From: Mucilaginibacter polytrichastri
GTDB lineage: Bacteria > Bacteroidota > Bacteroidia > Sphingobacteriales > Sphingobacteriaceae
Direction of reading: 5' to 3'
DNA length: 64,000 bases
Assembly: GCF_001911425.1 (NCBI RefSeq)
Contig: NZ_MPPL01000001.1
Coordinates: forward strand, 3,480,517 to 3,544,516
The notes beneath the pieces are model-generated. The model worked only from the letters and a program-made list of their open reading frames with translations, made no database searches and was not told the DNA's origin. Position 1 is the stretch's first letter; each line of letters begins with the position of its first letter. The position numbers were made by a program, and so were the translations under genes. This document shows, piece after piece, positions 26,992 through 36,395 of the stretch.

Positions 26992-28128
26992 TTATGCGGC
27001 TTCGAATTGAAAAATACCGGCTAATTTTTCGATCACGTAATCAATCTCCCGCACTGTATTTAGTTTACTGAATGAGAACCTGATGGTATCCTTTAACGGA
27101 TCGGCCTTTAAAGCCCGCAACACATGCGATACACCACCCGCCGAGCAGGCGCTGCCGCCCGATACAGAAATGCCTTCCTCGTCCAAACATTGCAGCAGGC
27201 TGCGTGCAAAGACCGGCGATGGCAGGCTTACACTCAACACGGTGTAAAGGCTTTTGTTGGCAACGGCCGAGTTGCCGTTGAAACCGATACCGGGTATCAG
27301 ATCGGTTAACTGTGCGATCATATAATCTTTTAATCCCTGGATATATCGTTGATGATGGTCAATATCCTGGTAAGCAATTTCTAAAGCTTTAGCCAAACCG
27401 ATAATACCGTGGATATTTTCTGTACCGGCCCGTAGCTTGGCCTCCTGCCCACCACCGTGGATAAGCTGCACCAATTTGATCCCTTTTTTACAATAGATAA
27501 ATCCTACTCCTTTCGGTCCATGAAATTTATGTGCCGAGGCAGCCAGGAAATGGACTTTCAGTTTTTTAAGATCGTGGCGGTAATGCCCTATGGTTTGCAC
27601 CGTATCGGTATGAAACAGGGCATTGTACTTTTCGCACAGGTTACCAATAGCCGCAATATCATTTATATTACCAACCTCATTATTGGCATGCATTACAGAT
27701 ACCAGGCTACGCGGGTTAGCATCCAGCAGTAATTCTAAATAGTTAAGATCGAGGTTACCTTGCCGGTCGGCATCAATAAAGCTTACTTTAATACCATCCT
27801 TTTGTTGCAAAGCCTCCAGGGTATGCAGTACGGCGTGGTGCTCAAAGCGGGTGGTAATTACATGCGTTATACCCTGCCCTTTAACTGCCGATAAAATTGC
27901 GGTATTATCGGCCTCTGTACCTCCTGATGTAAATATAATTTCTTCGGGCTCGGCGTTAAGCAAACGGGCAATGGTGGCTCTGGCTGTTTCTATGGCATCT
28001 TTTACCTTGCGCCCATGCTCGTGCAGTGATGATGGGTTGCCAAAATGATCCAGCAGGTAGGGCGTCATGGCTGTAAAAACTTCTTTGTCTAAAGGCGTGG
28101 TAGCGGCGTTGTCCAAATAAACTCTCAT
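26992..28128 (-). CDS. Cysteine desulfurase (NifS/IscS family)
   Basis: A 378-residue class V aminotransferase-fold enzyme. It has 'YLDNAATTPLD' at the N-terminus, the PLP Schiff-base Lys K201 in 'SAHKFHGPKG' and the persulfide Cys C328 in 'SGGSACSAG'. It removes sulfur from cysteine for Fe-S clusters, thiolated tRNA or other thio-cofactors. It has the IscS/NifS-type short active-site loop. The 95-base leader beyond the SAM-I riboswitch includes small hairpins close to the start codon, so expression should fall when SAM is high. This suggests a role tied to methionine/cysteine economy. Confidence 0.93.
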   Translation of the reverse strand: MRVYLDNAATTPLDKEVFTAMTPYLLDHFGNPSSLHEHGRKVKDAIETARATIARLLNAEPEEIIFTSGGTEADNTAILSAVKGQGITHVITTRFEHHAVLHTLEALQQKDGIKVSFIDADRQGNLDLNYLELLLDANPRSLVSVMHANNEVGNINDIAAIGNLCEKYNALFHTDTVQTIGHYRHDLKKLKVHFLAASAHKFHGPKGVGFIYCKKGIKLVQLIHGGGQEAKLRAGTENIHGIIGLAKALEIAYQDIDHHQRYIQGLKDYMIAQLTDLIPGIGFNGNSAVANKSLYTVLSVSLPSPVFARSLLQCLDEEGISVSGGSACSAGGVSHVLRALKADPLKDTIRFSFSKLNTVREIDYVIEKLAGIFQFEAA

Positions 28129-28222
28129 GGTATGTCTTTCAAATTAAGTGTTAACTTTTTCAACTTAAAATCCAGACAGACTAATGAGCAAAACTCATTG
28201 TAACAAGTAATGTACTTGTGCT

Positions 28223-28340
28223 GCTTATCTTCCCCCGGTAATGAATACAGGAGCAGGAGTTAGCACCTTTTATTGCCTTTTAAAACAATATAGGTTGCTA
28301 AGACGTCATCGGGCCTTTCCCTCAGTCTTTCTGGATAAGT
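28223..28340 (-). ncRNA. SAM-I (S-box) riboswitch
   Basis: The minus strand shows the S-box core. A P1 helix forms from CTTATC (28339 down to 28334) and GATAAG (28229 down to 28224). Between them are the conserved GGCCCGATGA and GCAACC of the P2/P3 junction and AGGTGCTAACTCCTGC of the J3/4-P4 region. It senses S-adenosylmethionine. The controlled gene is the cysteine desulfurase starting 94 bases downstream. No strong terminator stem with a U-run was found after it, so control may act on translation through the hairpins near the start codon. Confidence 0.94.
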
Positions 28341-28364
28341 ATAAAAAAGAACGTTAAACTGTGA

Positions 28365-28372
28365 CAAATATA
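28365..28372 (-). promoter_or_regulatory. -7 promoter box for the riboswitch transcript
   Basis: The minus strand reads TATATTTG, an exact match to the Bacteroidota -7 consensus TAnnTTTG. The expected start of transcription falls about 15-20 bases before the S-box P1 helix. No clean -33 TTTG was found at the ideal distance. Confidence 0.6.
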
Positions 28373-28447
28373 GAGAAAAAATATAAAGTCTATAATTTTA
28401 GTAGATATTTTTCCCTTAAAGAATTAATCTACTGATTAAGAGCGTAA

Positions 28448-29263
28448 TTAATTAGCGCTGGTTTTTACTTTATAGGCCTTTACCGCCCTTACGATAGAAC
28501 GGACTATGGCATTTTGACCTTCTTCTGAGTTGAGATAGTCTTCCTCTTCGGCATTATTAATAAAGCCGGTTTCTACCAATACGGCGGGCATGGCGCTGTG
28601 TGCCAATACCAGTACCCCCTGCTCTTTAACACCCAAGCTACGGCGGTTATCGGTAGTTTTTAGTTCCTCGTTTACCAAACTGCCAAACAGGATGCTTTGC
28701 TTACGGTATTTAAGCATATAGTTATTTAAAACAATAGATGCCGATGGCGAATTAGGATCGTAATCGCCATATTTTTCTTTGTAATCTTTTTCTATAAATA
28801 TCGAAGCATTTTCGCGAATGGCCTCGCGCTGCTCTTCGCTACGGTGGAAACCATACACCAGCAGCAGCACGCCTTTTTCTTTACTACCCTTTAATACCGG
28901 CGACGAGTTACAGTGGATAGAGATAAACAGGTTCCCTTTGCTGCTATTGGCAATACGTGCACGCTCATTTAGTTCGATAAACTTATCAGAGTTTCGGGTC
29001 ATCACCGCATTCATCTCCGGCATTTGCTCTTGTATCGCTCTTTGCAACTTTAGAGCAATAGCCAGGGCCACATTTTTTTCGAGCGAATAAGCGCCATGCG
29101 CACCGGGATCTTTACCGCCATGCCCGGCATCAATGATAATGGTATGAAACCTAAACGGACCGCCTGCTGTATCGGCCTGTGAATTGAAACTACACAAGGT
29201 TGCAATAAGCACAACCCCGGCTACAGCACATATAAATTTGGAAATTTTGTTAGGAAGCGTCAT
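28448..29263 (-). CDS. N-acetylmuramoyl-L-alanine amidase
   Basis: A Zn amidase (Amidase_3) of about 271 residues that cleaves the bond between N-acetylmuramate and the stem peptide of peptidoglycan. Zn ligands can be seen in 'IIIDAGHGGKDPGAHG' (His), 'EKNVALAIALKLQ' (Glu) and 'FISIHCNSS' (His), with the catalytic Glu in 'VLVETGFINN'. The ATG at 29263 is preferred: the in-frame codon further upstream is a TTG and would add residues before a normal signal peptide ('KFICAVAGVVLIATLCSF'). It acts in the periplasm in cell separation or wall turnover. Confidence 0.92.
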   Translation of the reverse strand: MTLPNKISKFICAVAGVVLIATLCSFNSQADTAGGPFRFHTIIIDAGHGGKDPGAHGAYSLEKNVALAIALKLQRAIQEQMPEMNAVMTRNSDKFIELNERARIANSSKGNLFISIHCNSSPVLKGSKEKGVLLLVYGFHRSEEQREAIRENASIFIEKDYKEKYGDYDPNSPSASIVLNNYMLKYRKQSILFGSLVNEELKTTDNRRSLGVKEQGVLVLAHSAMPAVLVETGFINNAEEEDYLNSEEGQNAIVRSIVRAVKAYKVKTSAN

Positions 29264-29535
29264 TTTAATTTCAGGGTGCAAAAATGCTATAAAAAAATGG
29301 TTTTAAAAATCTGTAACCGCTTATATATCAAATTGGCTATGGGTTTAACTCCATACTTACTTAAAAGTTTAGCGCGTGTTAATATTTTACAGGCAAATTA
29401 AAACTGATAAAACCGCACACCAGTTGTAACGTTTCCGTACGGTATTTATAAAATTATCATCATAAACATTTCATTATCAAATAGTTATTTATATGGCATG
29501 GATTTTAAACAACAGTTACTTTAAAATATACAATT

Positions 29536-31899
29536 ATGTTGAAGACCTACTTTAAACTGGCTTACAGAAATATAATAAAGGATAAAGCTTATTCCATAAT
29601 TAATATAACCGGTTTAGCGATTGGCCTGGCCTCCAGTATCCTGATTTTGCTTTGGGTGCAAAATGAATTAAGCTATGATAAGTTTCATAAAAATGCGGGT
29701 CAAATATATCGTATAACTTGTAGTATCGGTGAATTTAAAGCCGCAATTAACCCGGCAGGTATGCCTGGCGGGTTAAAAGCAGAAATGCCGGTTATTAAAA
29801 ATATTACTCGCTTAAGCTCGATCAAAACTTCCCTGCTTGAATGGGGCAACAGGAAATTTGAAGAAAAACGTGTTTTCTTTGCAGACCCCAGTTTTATGGA
29901 TGTGTTTTCTTTTCCACTTGTGCAGGGTAATCGTTCTACAGCATTAAAAAATATAGACGGCGTTTTAATAACGCAGGAAATGGCAATAAAATACTTTGGG
30001 AATCAAAACCCGATTGGTAAATTCTTAAAAAAAGATAATAGTGAAAATGTAATAGTAACCGGGGTTTTTGCAAATATACCTGCTAACTCGCAACTTCAAT
30101 TTGACTTTATACTACCAATGGCCTCTTTAGCCAAAACAGATGCCGGCCTGCAAAAAAACACATGGGATGACTTTAGTTTTTACAGCTATATTCAATTAGA
30201 TAAAGGTTTTGACCCTTCTGCGGCGAATTTATTAAAGCTGGAAACGCAAATTAACCAGATATTTCATAAGCATAACCCCGAAATGACGGCCTTATTTCAA
30301 CTGCAGCCTTTAACTAAAACACACCTTGCACCAGAGCAAATGGGCGATTTCCCGGGCCACGGGAATGCGCAATACGTAAACATCTTTTTTATAATATCTA
30401 TTTTAATAGTTATAGTTGCCTGTATTAATTTCATGAATCTGGCCACAGCACGTTCGGCCCGCAGGGCCAAAGAAATTGGCTTACGCAAGGTTGCAGGCGC
30501 TGTCCGCGGGCAATTGATTGTCCAGTTTTTAAGCGAATCGGTGTTTATTTCATTTCTATCCTTGCTATTTGCGCTTGGAATAGTTTATTTATGCCTGCCG
30601 GTATTCAACCAACTTGCCGACAGAAAACTCACCCTAAATCTGTCGGATGTTAAATTTTCGGCAGGTCTTTTAGGCATCGCTTTTTTAACCGGGCTTATCT
30701 CCGGCAGTTATCCGGCCTTATTCCTTTCTGGTTTTAACCCGGTTAAAGTACTTAAGGGAAATATAAAATCAATGGGCAGTAATTTATTGTTTCGTAATAG
30801 TTTGGTTGTTGTACAGTTTATGGTCTCCATCGTATTACTGGTGGGCACAATAGTTATTTATAATCAGCTTAAATTTATAAAAGATCGCAATCCGGGTTTC
30901 GATAAAGCCAATCTCTTATACATGCCGATAACAGGAAACATGTGGAGCAGCGAGCAAGCTTTAAAGAACGAGCTAAACCAAAATTCGCTTACCAATAATT
31001 TCACCATCACGTCTGACCTTCCAACCAATTTATCTAATGCCAGCGGCGCAGACTGGAAAGGCAAAGACCCACGCCTACAAATTGCTATACCACGCATATC
31101 TGTTAATGAGAATTTTACCCGTGTTTTCAGGATGAACTTATTGTCGGGCCGAAGTTTTTCAGGATCTTTTTTGGCCGATTCTAACAATTACATGGTTAAT
31201 GAAAAAATGATAACTGTTATGGGCTTAAATGCAACTACAGCAATAGGTAAAACAATAACTTTACAGGGTGTTAAAGGCAATATTATTGGCGTTGTAAAGG
31301 ACTTTAATTTTAAACCGATACATCAGGCTATAGAGCCATTGGTTATGAGTTTTAATAAAGCCGGTGGTTTTGTAGTGGTAAGAACCCTACCCGGAAAAAC
31401 CAGCGCCACCATACAGGCTTTAGCAAAAATAAGCCAGCAATTTAACCCCGCTTACCCTTTTAAATTCGATTTTCTTGACCAGGACTTATCCAATCTTTAC
31501 AAAGGCGAACAACAAATGGGCAACATTTTTAACCTTTTTGCTATTCTGGGTATTTTCATCTCCAGCCTGGGCTTATATGGTTTATCAGCTTTTATGGCCG
31601 AGCAGCGTACCAAAGAGATTGGCGTGCGCAAAGTACTGGGTGCATCTGTATTAAACCTCGTTTACTTATTATCCACCGGCATCACCAAATTAATATTGAT
31701 TGCCATCTGTATAGCCATACCCCTATCCTGGTATGCCGTAAATAGCTGGCTGGCTGGTTTTGCATACCATATACATGTTAGCTGGTTAATATTCTTTACC
31801 GCATCTGTAGCAGCCTTGGGCATTGCTTGGCTAACCGTTAGCTATGAATCTGTAAAAGCCGCTATTGTTAACCCTATAAAAAGTTTAAAGACAGAATAA
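29536..31899 (+). CDS. FtsX/MacB-type ABC transporter permease, copy 1
   Basis: A 787-residue permease with the MacB_PCD periplasmic domain after an N-terminal span ('INITGLAIGLASSILILLW'). A first FtsX domain (about 285-410), a second periplasmic part and a second FtsX domain with the final spans (about 670-780) follow, so it is a double-length permease. No ATPase gene lies nearby, and the partner would be encoded elsewhere. Such permeases are numerous in Bacteroidota and are linked with export of peptides or lipids or with antimicrobial-peptide sensing. The next gene is a paralogue 74 bases away. Confidence 0.88.
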   Translation: MLKTYFKLAYRNIIKDKAYSIINITGLAIGLASSILILLWVQNELSYDKFHKNAGQIYRITCSIGEFKAAINPAGMPGGLKAEMPVIKNITRLSSIKTSLLEWGNRKFEEKRVFFADPSFMDVFSFPLVQGNRSTALKNIDGVLITQEMAIKYFGNQNPIGKFLKKDNSENVIVTGVFANIPANSQLQFDFILPMASLAKTDAGLQKNTWDDFSFYSYIQLDKGFDPSAANLLKLETQINQIFHKHNPEMTALFQLQPLTKTHLAPEQMGDFPGHGNAQYVNIFFIISILIVIVACINFMNLATARSARRAKEIGLRKVAGAVRGQLIVQFLSESVFISFLSLLFALGIVYLCLPVFNQLADRKLTLNLSDVKFSAGLLGIAFLTGLISGSYPALFLSGFNPVKVLKGNIKSMGSNLLFRNSLVVVQFMVSIVLLVGTIVIYNQLKFIKDRNPGFDKANLLYMPITGNMWSSEQALKNELNQNSLTNNFTITSDLPTNLSNASGADWKGKDPRLQIAIPRISVNENFTRVFRMNLLSGRSFSGSFLADSNNYMVNEKMITVMGLNATTAIGKTITLQGVKGNIIGVVKDFNFKPIHQAIEPLVMSFNKAGGFVVVRTLPGKTSATIQALAKISQQFNPAYPFKFDFLDQDLSNLYKGEQQMGNIFNLFAILGIFISSLGLYGLSAFMAEQRTKEIGVRKVLGASVLNLVYLLSTGITKLILIAICIAIPLSWYAVNSWLAGFAYHIHVSWLIFFTASVAALGIAWLTVSYESVKAAIVNPIKSLKTE

Positions 31900-31973
31900 G
31901 GCAGATTAGGAGGTTTAACCTTCTAAATAATCTGTTATCGAATTAATATTAATACCTGATAAAGACATTCATT

Positions 31974-34346
31974 ATGCTTAAAAACTACTTTAAAATCGCC
32001 TGGCGCAATTTGGTTAAAAACAAATCGCACTCGTTTATTAATATATTGGGCCTATCTGTAGGTTTGGCCTGTAGCCTGCTCATTTTATTATGGGTACAGG
32101 ATGAGCTGGGAATGAATAACTTCCATAAAAACGGAAACCAATTATACACGGTTTACGAACGCCAGTATTATGATCATAAAATTATTGGCCAATACAGCAC
32201 GCCAGCCTTATTAGGCGATGAGTTGAAAAAAGTAATACCAGAAATACAGTATGCCGCAAATGAAGCCTGGCCAAATTTAAATACTTTCCAGGTGGGTGAT
32301 AAGATAGTAAAGCTGCAAGGTAATTCGGCCGGGGCCGATTTTTTTAAGATGTTTAGCTTCCCCTTTTTACAGGGCGATTCAAAAACAGCCCTCAGTTCGC
32401 CATCGGGTATTGCAATTTCGCGTAAAATGGCCACTATGTTTTTTGGCAGTCCGCAGCTGGCCATTGGCAAAAGCATCCGTTACGAAAACAAGAAAAACTT
32501 TACCGTAACCGGTGTTTACGAAGACATGCCCAAAAACTCTACTGAGAAATCTGATTTTATAATCAACTGGTTTAGCTTTATGGACGAAAACAGCTGGGCA
32601 AAAAACTGGGGAAATAACGGCCCTAACTGTTATATGATGCTTAGGCCCGATGCTAATGCCGCTTTAGTAGAGAAAAAACTCACTCACTTTTTAGATAATT
32701 TAAATAAAGACCAAAAGAAAGGCACATTTACCGTTGAATTGGGCATGCAAAAGTTTAAAGACGCTTACCTGCATAGCCGGTTTACAGATGGCAAGGCAGA
32801 TAGCGGCCTCATTGAGTATGTGCATCTTTTTAGCATTGTAGCTATTTTTATACTGCTAATAGCCTGTATCAATTTCATGAACCTTACTACAGCGCGCTCT
32901 GTAAAACGTGCCCGCGAAATTGGTGTACGTAAAGTGGTAGGTGCCCTGCGTGGCTCGCTGATTAAACAATTTATTGGCGAATCATTAATGCTTACCGCTG
33001 TAGCAGTTATTTTTGCATTGCTGCTGGTAACACTATTAATGCCGCTGTTTAACAGTATTACCATGAAACAGATAGCCTTACCATTTAGCCAGCCCTTGTT
33101 TTGGTTAAATTTAGTTGCTATTACCTTAATTACCGGTGTGATAGCCGGCAGCTACCCCGCGCTGTTTTTATCTTCTTTTAGCCCGGTTAAAGTTTTAAAA
33201 GGCACCCTTAAATTGGATTGGGGCGCGGTAATGTTTCGCAAAGGGCTGGTTGTTTTTCAGTTTGCGTTATCTATTGTGCTGATAATTGGCACCATTGTTA
33301 TTTCGAGGCAAATAGATTATATCCAATCAAAAAACCTTGGTTTTAACCGCGAGAACCTGTTGTATATTAATATTGATGGTAATTTAACAACCCAATACAG
33401 CGTTTTTAAAACCGAGGCCTTAAAAATGCCTGGTATACAAGCGATCAGCCGCATTACTTCAGACCCATCCAATATACAATCGAGTACCGGCGGTGTTATT
33501 TGGAATGGTAAAGACCCCAATATTAATATAGAATTTTCTCAGGCTGCCGTAGGGTATGATTTTATACATACCATGAAACTAAAAATGGCAGCAGGGCGCG
33601 ATTTTTCTAAAGATTTCGGTACAGATTCTGTTGGCTATATTATTAACGAAACTGCACTTAAAAGAATTGGGTACAAAAGCCCTATTGGGCAGCCACTTAC
33701 TTTTTGGGGCAAAAAAGGCACCATAGTTGGCATTGTAAAAGATTTTCACTTTAACTCGGTGCATGAGCAGATTCAACCCCTGGTTATCCGCCTTGAAGAA
33801 CAAAACCAGTATGGAAGCATTTTAGTGCGCACACAACCCGGCAAAACAAAACAGGCTTTAGCCAGCCTGGAAAGTTTGAGCAAAAAACTTAACCCTAACT
33901 TTAAGTTCAGCTATAATTTTTCGGACGATGAATATAAAAAGCTTTACCTAAGCGAGCAGGTAATTGGTAAGCTATCAAATGTGTTTGCAGGCTTGGCTAT
34001 ATTTATATCGTGCCTTGGCTTACTGGGTTTAGCCATGTTTACGGCCGAGCAACGCTTTAAAGAAATTGGCATCCGCAAGGTGCTAGGTGCTAGTATAGCT
34101 TCACTGTTTACCCTCCTATCGGGAGAGTTTTTGGTACTTGTAGTTATTTCCATTATTATAGCCTCACCCCTGGCCTGGTACGGTATGGATAAATGGCTGG
34201 CTAATTTTGCCTACCACACCCCTATTCAATGGTGGATGTTTGCATTATCGGCGGTAATAGCATTATTAATTACCCTGCTTACGGTGAGTTTCCAGGCTGT
34301 AAAAGCGGCACTCATAAACCCGGTAAAAAGTTTAAGATCAGAATAA
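31974..34346 (+). CDS. FtsX/MacB-type ABC transporter permease, copy 2
   Basis: A 790-residue paralogue of the preceding gene with the same order of domains and the same N-terminal pattern ('YFKIAWRNLVKNKSHSFINI'), and a C-terminal 'KEIGIRKVLGASIASLFTLL' motif shared with copy 1. The tandem arrangement shows a local duplication followed by divergence. The two may form a heterodimer. The gene ends at a strong terminator. Confidence 0.88.
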   Translation: MLKNYFKIAWRNLVKNKSHSFINILGLSVGLACSLLILLWVQDELGMNNFHKNGNQLYTVYERQYYDHKIIGQYSTPALLGDELKKVIPEIQYAANEAWPNLNTFQVGDKIVKLQGNSAGADFFKMFSFPFLQGDSKTALSSPSGIAISRKMATMFFGSPQLAIGKSIRYENKKNFTVTGVYEDMPKNSTEKSDFIINWFSFMDENSWAKNWGNNGPNCYMMLRPDANAALVEKKLTHFLDNLNKDQKKGTFTVELGMQKFKDAYLHSRFTDGKADSGLIEYVHLFSIVAIFILLIACINFMNLTTARSVKRAREIGVRKVVGALRGSLIKQFIGESLMLTAVAVIFALLLVTLLMPLFNSITMKQIALPFSQPLFWLNLVAITLITGVIAGSYPALFLSSFSPVKVLKGTLKLDWGAVMFRKGLVVFQFALSIVLIIGTIVISRQIDYIQSKNLGFNRENLLYINIDGNLTTQYSVFKTEALKMPGIQAISRITSDPSNIQSSTGGVIWNGKDPNINIEFSQAAVGYDFIHTMKLKMAAGRDFSKDFGTDSVGYIINETALKRIGYKSPIGQPLTFWGKKGTIVGIVKDFHFNSVHEQIQPLVIRLEEQNQYGSILVRTQPGKTKQALASLESLSKKLNPNFKFSYNFSDDEYKKLYLSEQVIGKLSNVFAGLAIFISCLGLLGLAMFTAEQRFKEIGIRKVLGASIASLFTLLSGEFLVLVVISIIIASPLAWYGMDKWLANFAYHTPIQWWMFALSAVIALLITLLTVSFQAVKAALINPVKSLRSE

Positions 34347-34377
34347 TTGTCGATCTGAATACCACAACAGAATGAAT

Positions 34378-34417
34378 AATAGCAAAGCCGCATCCTAACC
34401 GGATGCGGCTTTGCTAT
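34378..34417. terminator. Bidirectional terminator, 15-pair stem
   Basis: AGCAAAGCCGCATCC (34381-34395) pairs with GGATGCGGCTTTGCT (34401-34415) around a TAACC loop. It separates the convergent permease and DUF2027-Smr genes. Confidence 0.85.
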
Positions 34418-34433
34418 ACATTAACTATAATAA

Positions 34434-35381
34434 TTATTTCAGCAGCACCCTTGTTGCACCAAAGCCAAATTTCTCTTTCTGGGCATCCATAAAGGTTTGA
34501 ACTTTTTGGTTCCGGCCCAATAATTTATGAATTTCATGCCTTAAAATACCATTGCCGGCGCCATGTATAAACACAATGGATTCCATTTGGTGTACAATAG
34601 CAGCATCCAGCATTTTACGGAAATGATTCAGCTGGATCTGCAATATTTCGCTGCTATCTAAAAACTGGTAGTCATCGCGCAGTTTTTCTATGTGCAGGTC
34701 AACATCATGCAGTGGCTTGTCGAGGTCTATTTTTTCTTCAGCAGGTTTAAAGAAGCTTTCTTTTAGTTTTTGTACATCAATAACCAACTCTGCTTCGTCC
34801 AAACGGATTAGCCAGCCCGGCTGTTTTAGTATAGGCACTGTTTTTTTAGTGCCTGCAAAATCTTTGGCTTTAAATTTTTCGCTCAATAAAATTGGCTTTT
34901 GCGGTTTAACCTGCAGTTTGGTGTAAAACAGCACTTGCAAATCAAACGTTGGCCATAGCTGTATATCTGCCAGCTGCGCAGCATACATATCAACAGTAGA
35001 GTTTGGTGCAATAACGCCCGAGAACTCTCCTTTGTATTTCTCCTGGCTTTGGGTTGTAAGGGTAGCTAACAACTCAAACGAGGTTTCATTAACCAAATGA
35101 AAATGCACTACCGATGCAGCACGTGCATCACTCACAACGGCCAGGTAAACCCCCTGTTGCACAAATGCCGCTGTTGACTGTGCAGTTGCCGACGAGCTAT
35201 CTTCTGCCTTGCTGCCAGCGGTTTGATGCCCGTGTACCGATGTTACCTTGGTAGCCAGTACCGGGATCTCAAAATCATCGTCGCCGGTAACGCCAATCAT
35301 TTGTTCGTCAAAAATACGGGTTATATACCCTTCGCGCCGCTCATCTACAAAACGCACAAAATCGCCAAGTTTCCACTTCAT
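34434..35381 (-). CDS. DUF2027 and Smr-domain protein
   Basis: A 315-residue cytoplasmic protein: an N-terminal DUF2027 region ('GDFVRFVDERREGYITRI'), a middle beta-rich part, and a C-terminal Smr domain (about 225-315) with 'VDLHIEKL' and 'IHGAGNGILRHEI'. The Smr domain, as in MutS2, binds or cuts nucleic acids, and the Bacteroidota form is widespread. Its role is probably in RNA or DNA handling, or ribosome rescue, but is not established for the DUF2027 fusion. It is a single gene. Confidence 0.88.
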   Translation of the reverse strand: MKWKLGDFVRFVDERREGYITRIFDEQMIGVTGDDDFEIPVLATKVTSVHGHQTAGSKAEDSSSATAQSTAAFVQQGVYLAVVSDARAASVVHFHLVNETSFELLATLTTQSQEKYKGEFSGVIAPNSTVDMYAAQLADIQLWPTFDLQVLFYTKLQVKPQKPILLSEKFKAKDFAGTKKTVPILKQPGWLIRLDEAELVIDVQKLKESFFKPAEEKIDLDKPLHDVDLHIEKLRDDYQFLDSSEILQIQLNHFRKMLDAAIVHQMESIVFIHGAGNGILRHEIHKLLGRNQKVQTFMDAQKEKFGFGATRVLLK

Positions 35382-35690
35382 CTGGCTGCAAAGTAACGCA
35401 TTTTATTTAAGCAGTACGTTCGGTGATGGCAGCAGCCATTTTTATTATAGTTTCTTCTTTACGGTTGCCGAGGTGCTATTTCCCGGTAATCGGACTCATC
35501 AAATATTTTTACCAGTGTAGCATGTGTTCATTTGTTTCTTAACTTTTTTTCATAATAAACTATAAATCAAGCTACACATATTAAATAAAAAAAATGATGG
35601 TATACATTTTGTTACTTTGACCATGCCTTTACAGCATAATAGATAACTGCGTTTAGCCAATACCAAAAACTATTAAAACTAAACCCAACC
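35382..35690. other. Intergenic region, 309 bp
   Basis: This is a divergent leader between the DUF2027-Smr and DUF892 genes. A TTACTTTG near 35613-35620 resembles a -7 box with one mismatch and could drive the DUF892 gene. No hairpin, repeat or small gene was recognised. Confidence 0.45.
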
Positions 35691-36194
35691 ATGGAAAACA
35701 CATCGCACAAAGCATCTGATCCACTAGTACAAAAAGACCTTTTTATTTATTATCTCAATAAAATTTATGATGGCAAGCTGTACCTGAATAATCATTTACC
35801 CAAAGTGATTAAAAAAACCAAATTGAAAGTTTTGCAGCAAGCATTAGAAGAATTGATGCAGGATGTTAAAACACAACTTGCCCGTATGGACGATATTTAT
35901 AAAATGCTGGATACCGAGCCAATTGAAATTACCGACGCACCAATAAAAACAATTATAAAGGATGCCTGCGACATTCGTAACAATCCCGACCTGGTAATTG
36001 TGAACGATATGGATATTATGGTGCACATGCAATTGGTTGAGCATGTTAACATTATATCGTACCGGATGCTGCGCCGCCTTGCTTCGTTATTAAATTATAA
36101 AGAAATTGAACAGCTAATGGTAGAATGTTTTGACGAATCGCGGGATGATGATAAGCTGTTTCTGATGATCGCAGATGAATACCTGGGCGCATAG
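35691..36194 (+). CDS. DUF892 ferritin-like (YciE/YciF type) protein
   Basis: A 167-residue all-helical protein of the DUF892 group. It starts 'LFIYYLNKIYDGKLYLNNHLPKVI', followed by a helix ending 'LARMDDIYKMLDTEP' and an acidic C-terminal helix ('DESRDDDKLFLMIADEY'). DUF892 proteins have a ferritin-like four-helix bundle and are often induced by stress. In this copy the metal-ligand Glu/His pattern is not obvious, so metal binding is uncertain. It ends at a clear terminator. Confidence 0.78.
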   Translation: MENTSHKASDPLVQKDLFIYYLNKIYDGKLYLNNHLPKVIKKTKLKVLQQALEELMQDVKTQLARMDDIYKMLDTEPIEITDAPIKTIIKDACDIRNNPDLVIVNDMDIMVHMQLVEHVNIISYRMLRRLASLLNYKEIEQLMVECFDESRDDDKLFLMIADEYLGA

Positions 36195-36205
36195 TGTAAA
36201 AAAGA

Positions 36206-36231
36206 AAAGCCGGACCAAAAGGTCCGGCTTT
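36206..36231 (+). terminator. Terminator of the DUF892 gene
   Basis: AAAGCCGGACC and GGTCCGGCTTT make an 11-pair stem with an AAAA loop, 12 bases after the stop codon. Confidence 0.85.
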
Positions 36232-36341
36232 CATTCATAGTCATTTAATACCCCTATTAAAATAACTATCACAAAGAAATAAAAAATATTTATGATATAC
36301 AACTCATGCCTTTAACATTTACAGCATGCTATCAAAAATAT

Positions 36342-36383
36342 TACAAATAAAAAAACCCGCAATTGCGGGTTTTTTTATTTGTA
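36342..36383. terminator. Perfect 42-bp palindromic bidirectional terminator
   Basis: Two 21-base arms are exact reverse complements, centred on AATT, with a GC core (CCCGC/GCGGG) flanked by A-runs on the left and T-runs on the right. It lies 13 bases after the stop of the YtxH gene and can end transcription from both sides. Confidence 0.85.
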
Positions 36384-36395
36384 CAGCTAATAAGC

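Larger units (their letters stand above)
28129..28447. other. Leader region with riboswitch, 319 bp
   Basis: This gap holds the SAM-I riboswitch, its -7 box, and small hairpins between the riboswitch and the desulfurase start (ACAAGTA/TACTTGT at 28203-28219; TTAAGT/ACTTAA nearer the start codon). At its right end an AGTAGAT/ATCTACT hairpin (28400-28433) lies downstream of the amidase gene. Confidence 0.7.

Noticed and set aside
36342..36383. A possible palindromic mobile repeat
   Set aside because: The GC core with flanking A- and T-runs right after the YtxH stop is a textbook bidirectional terminator.
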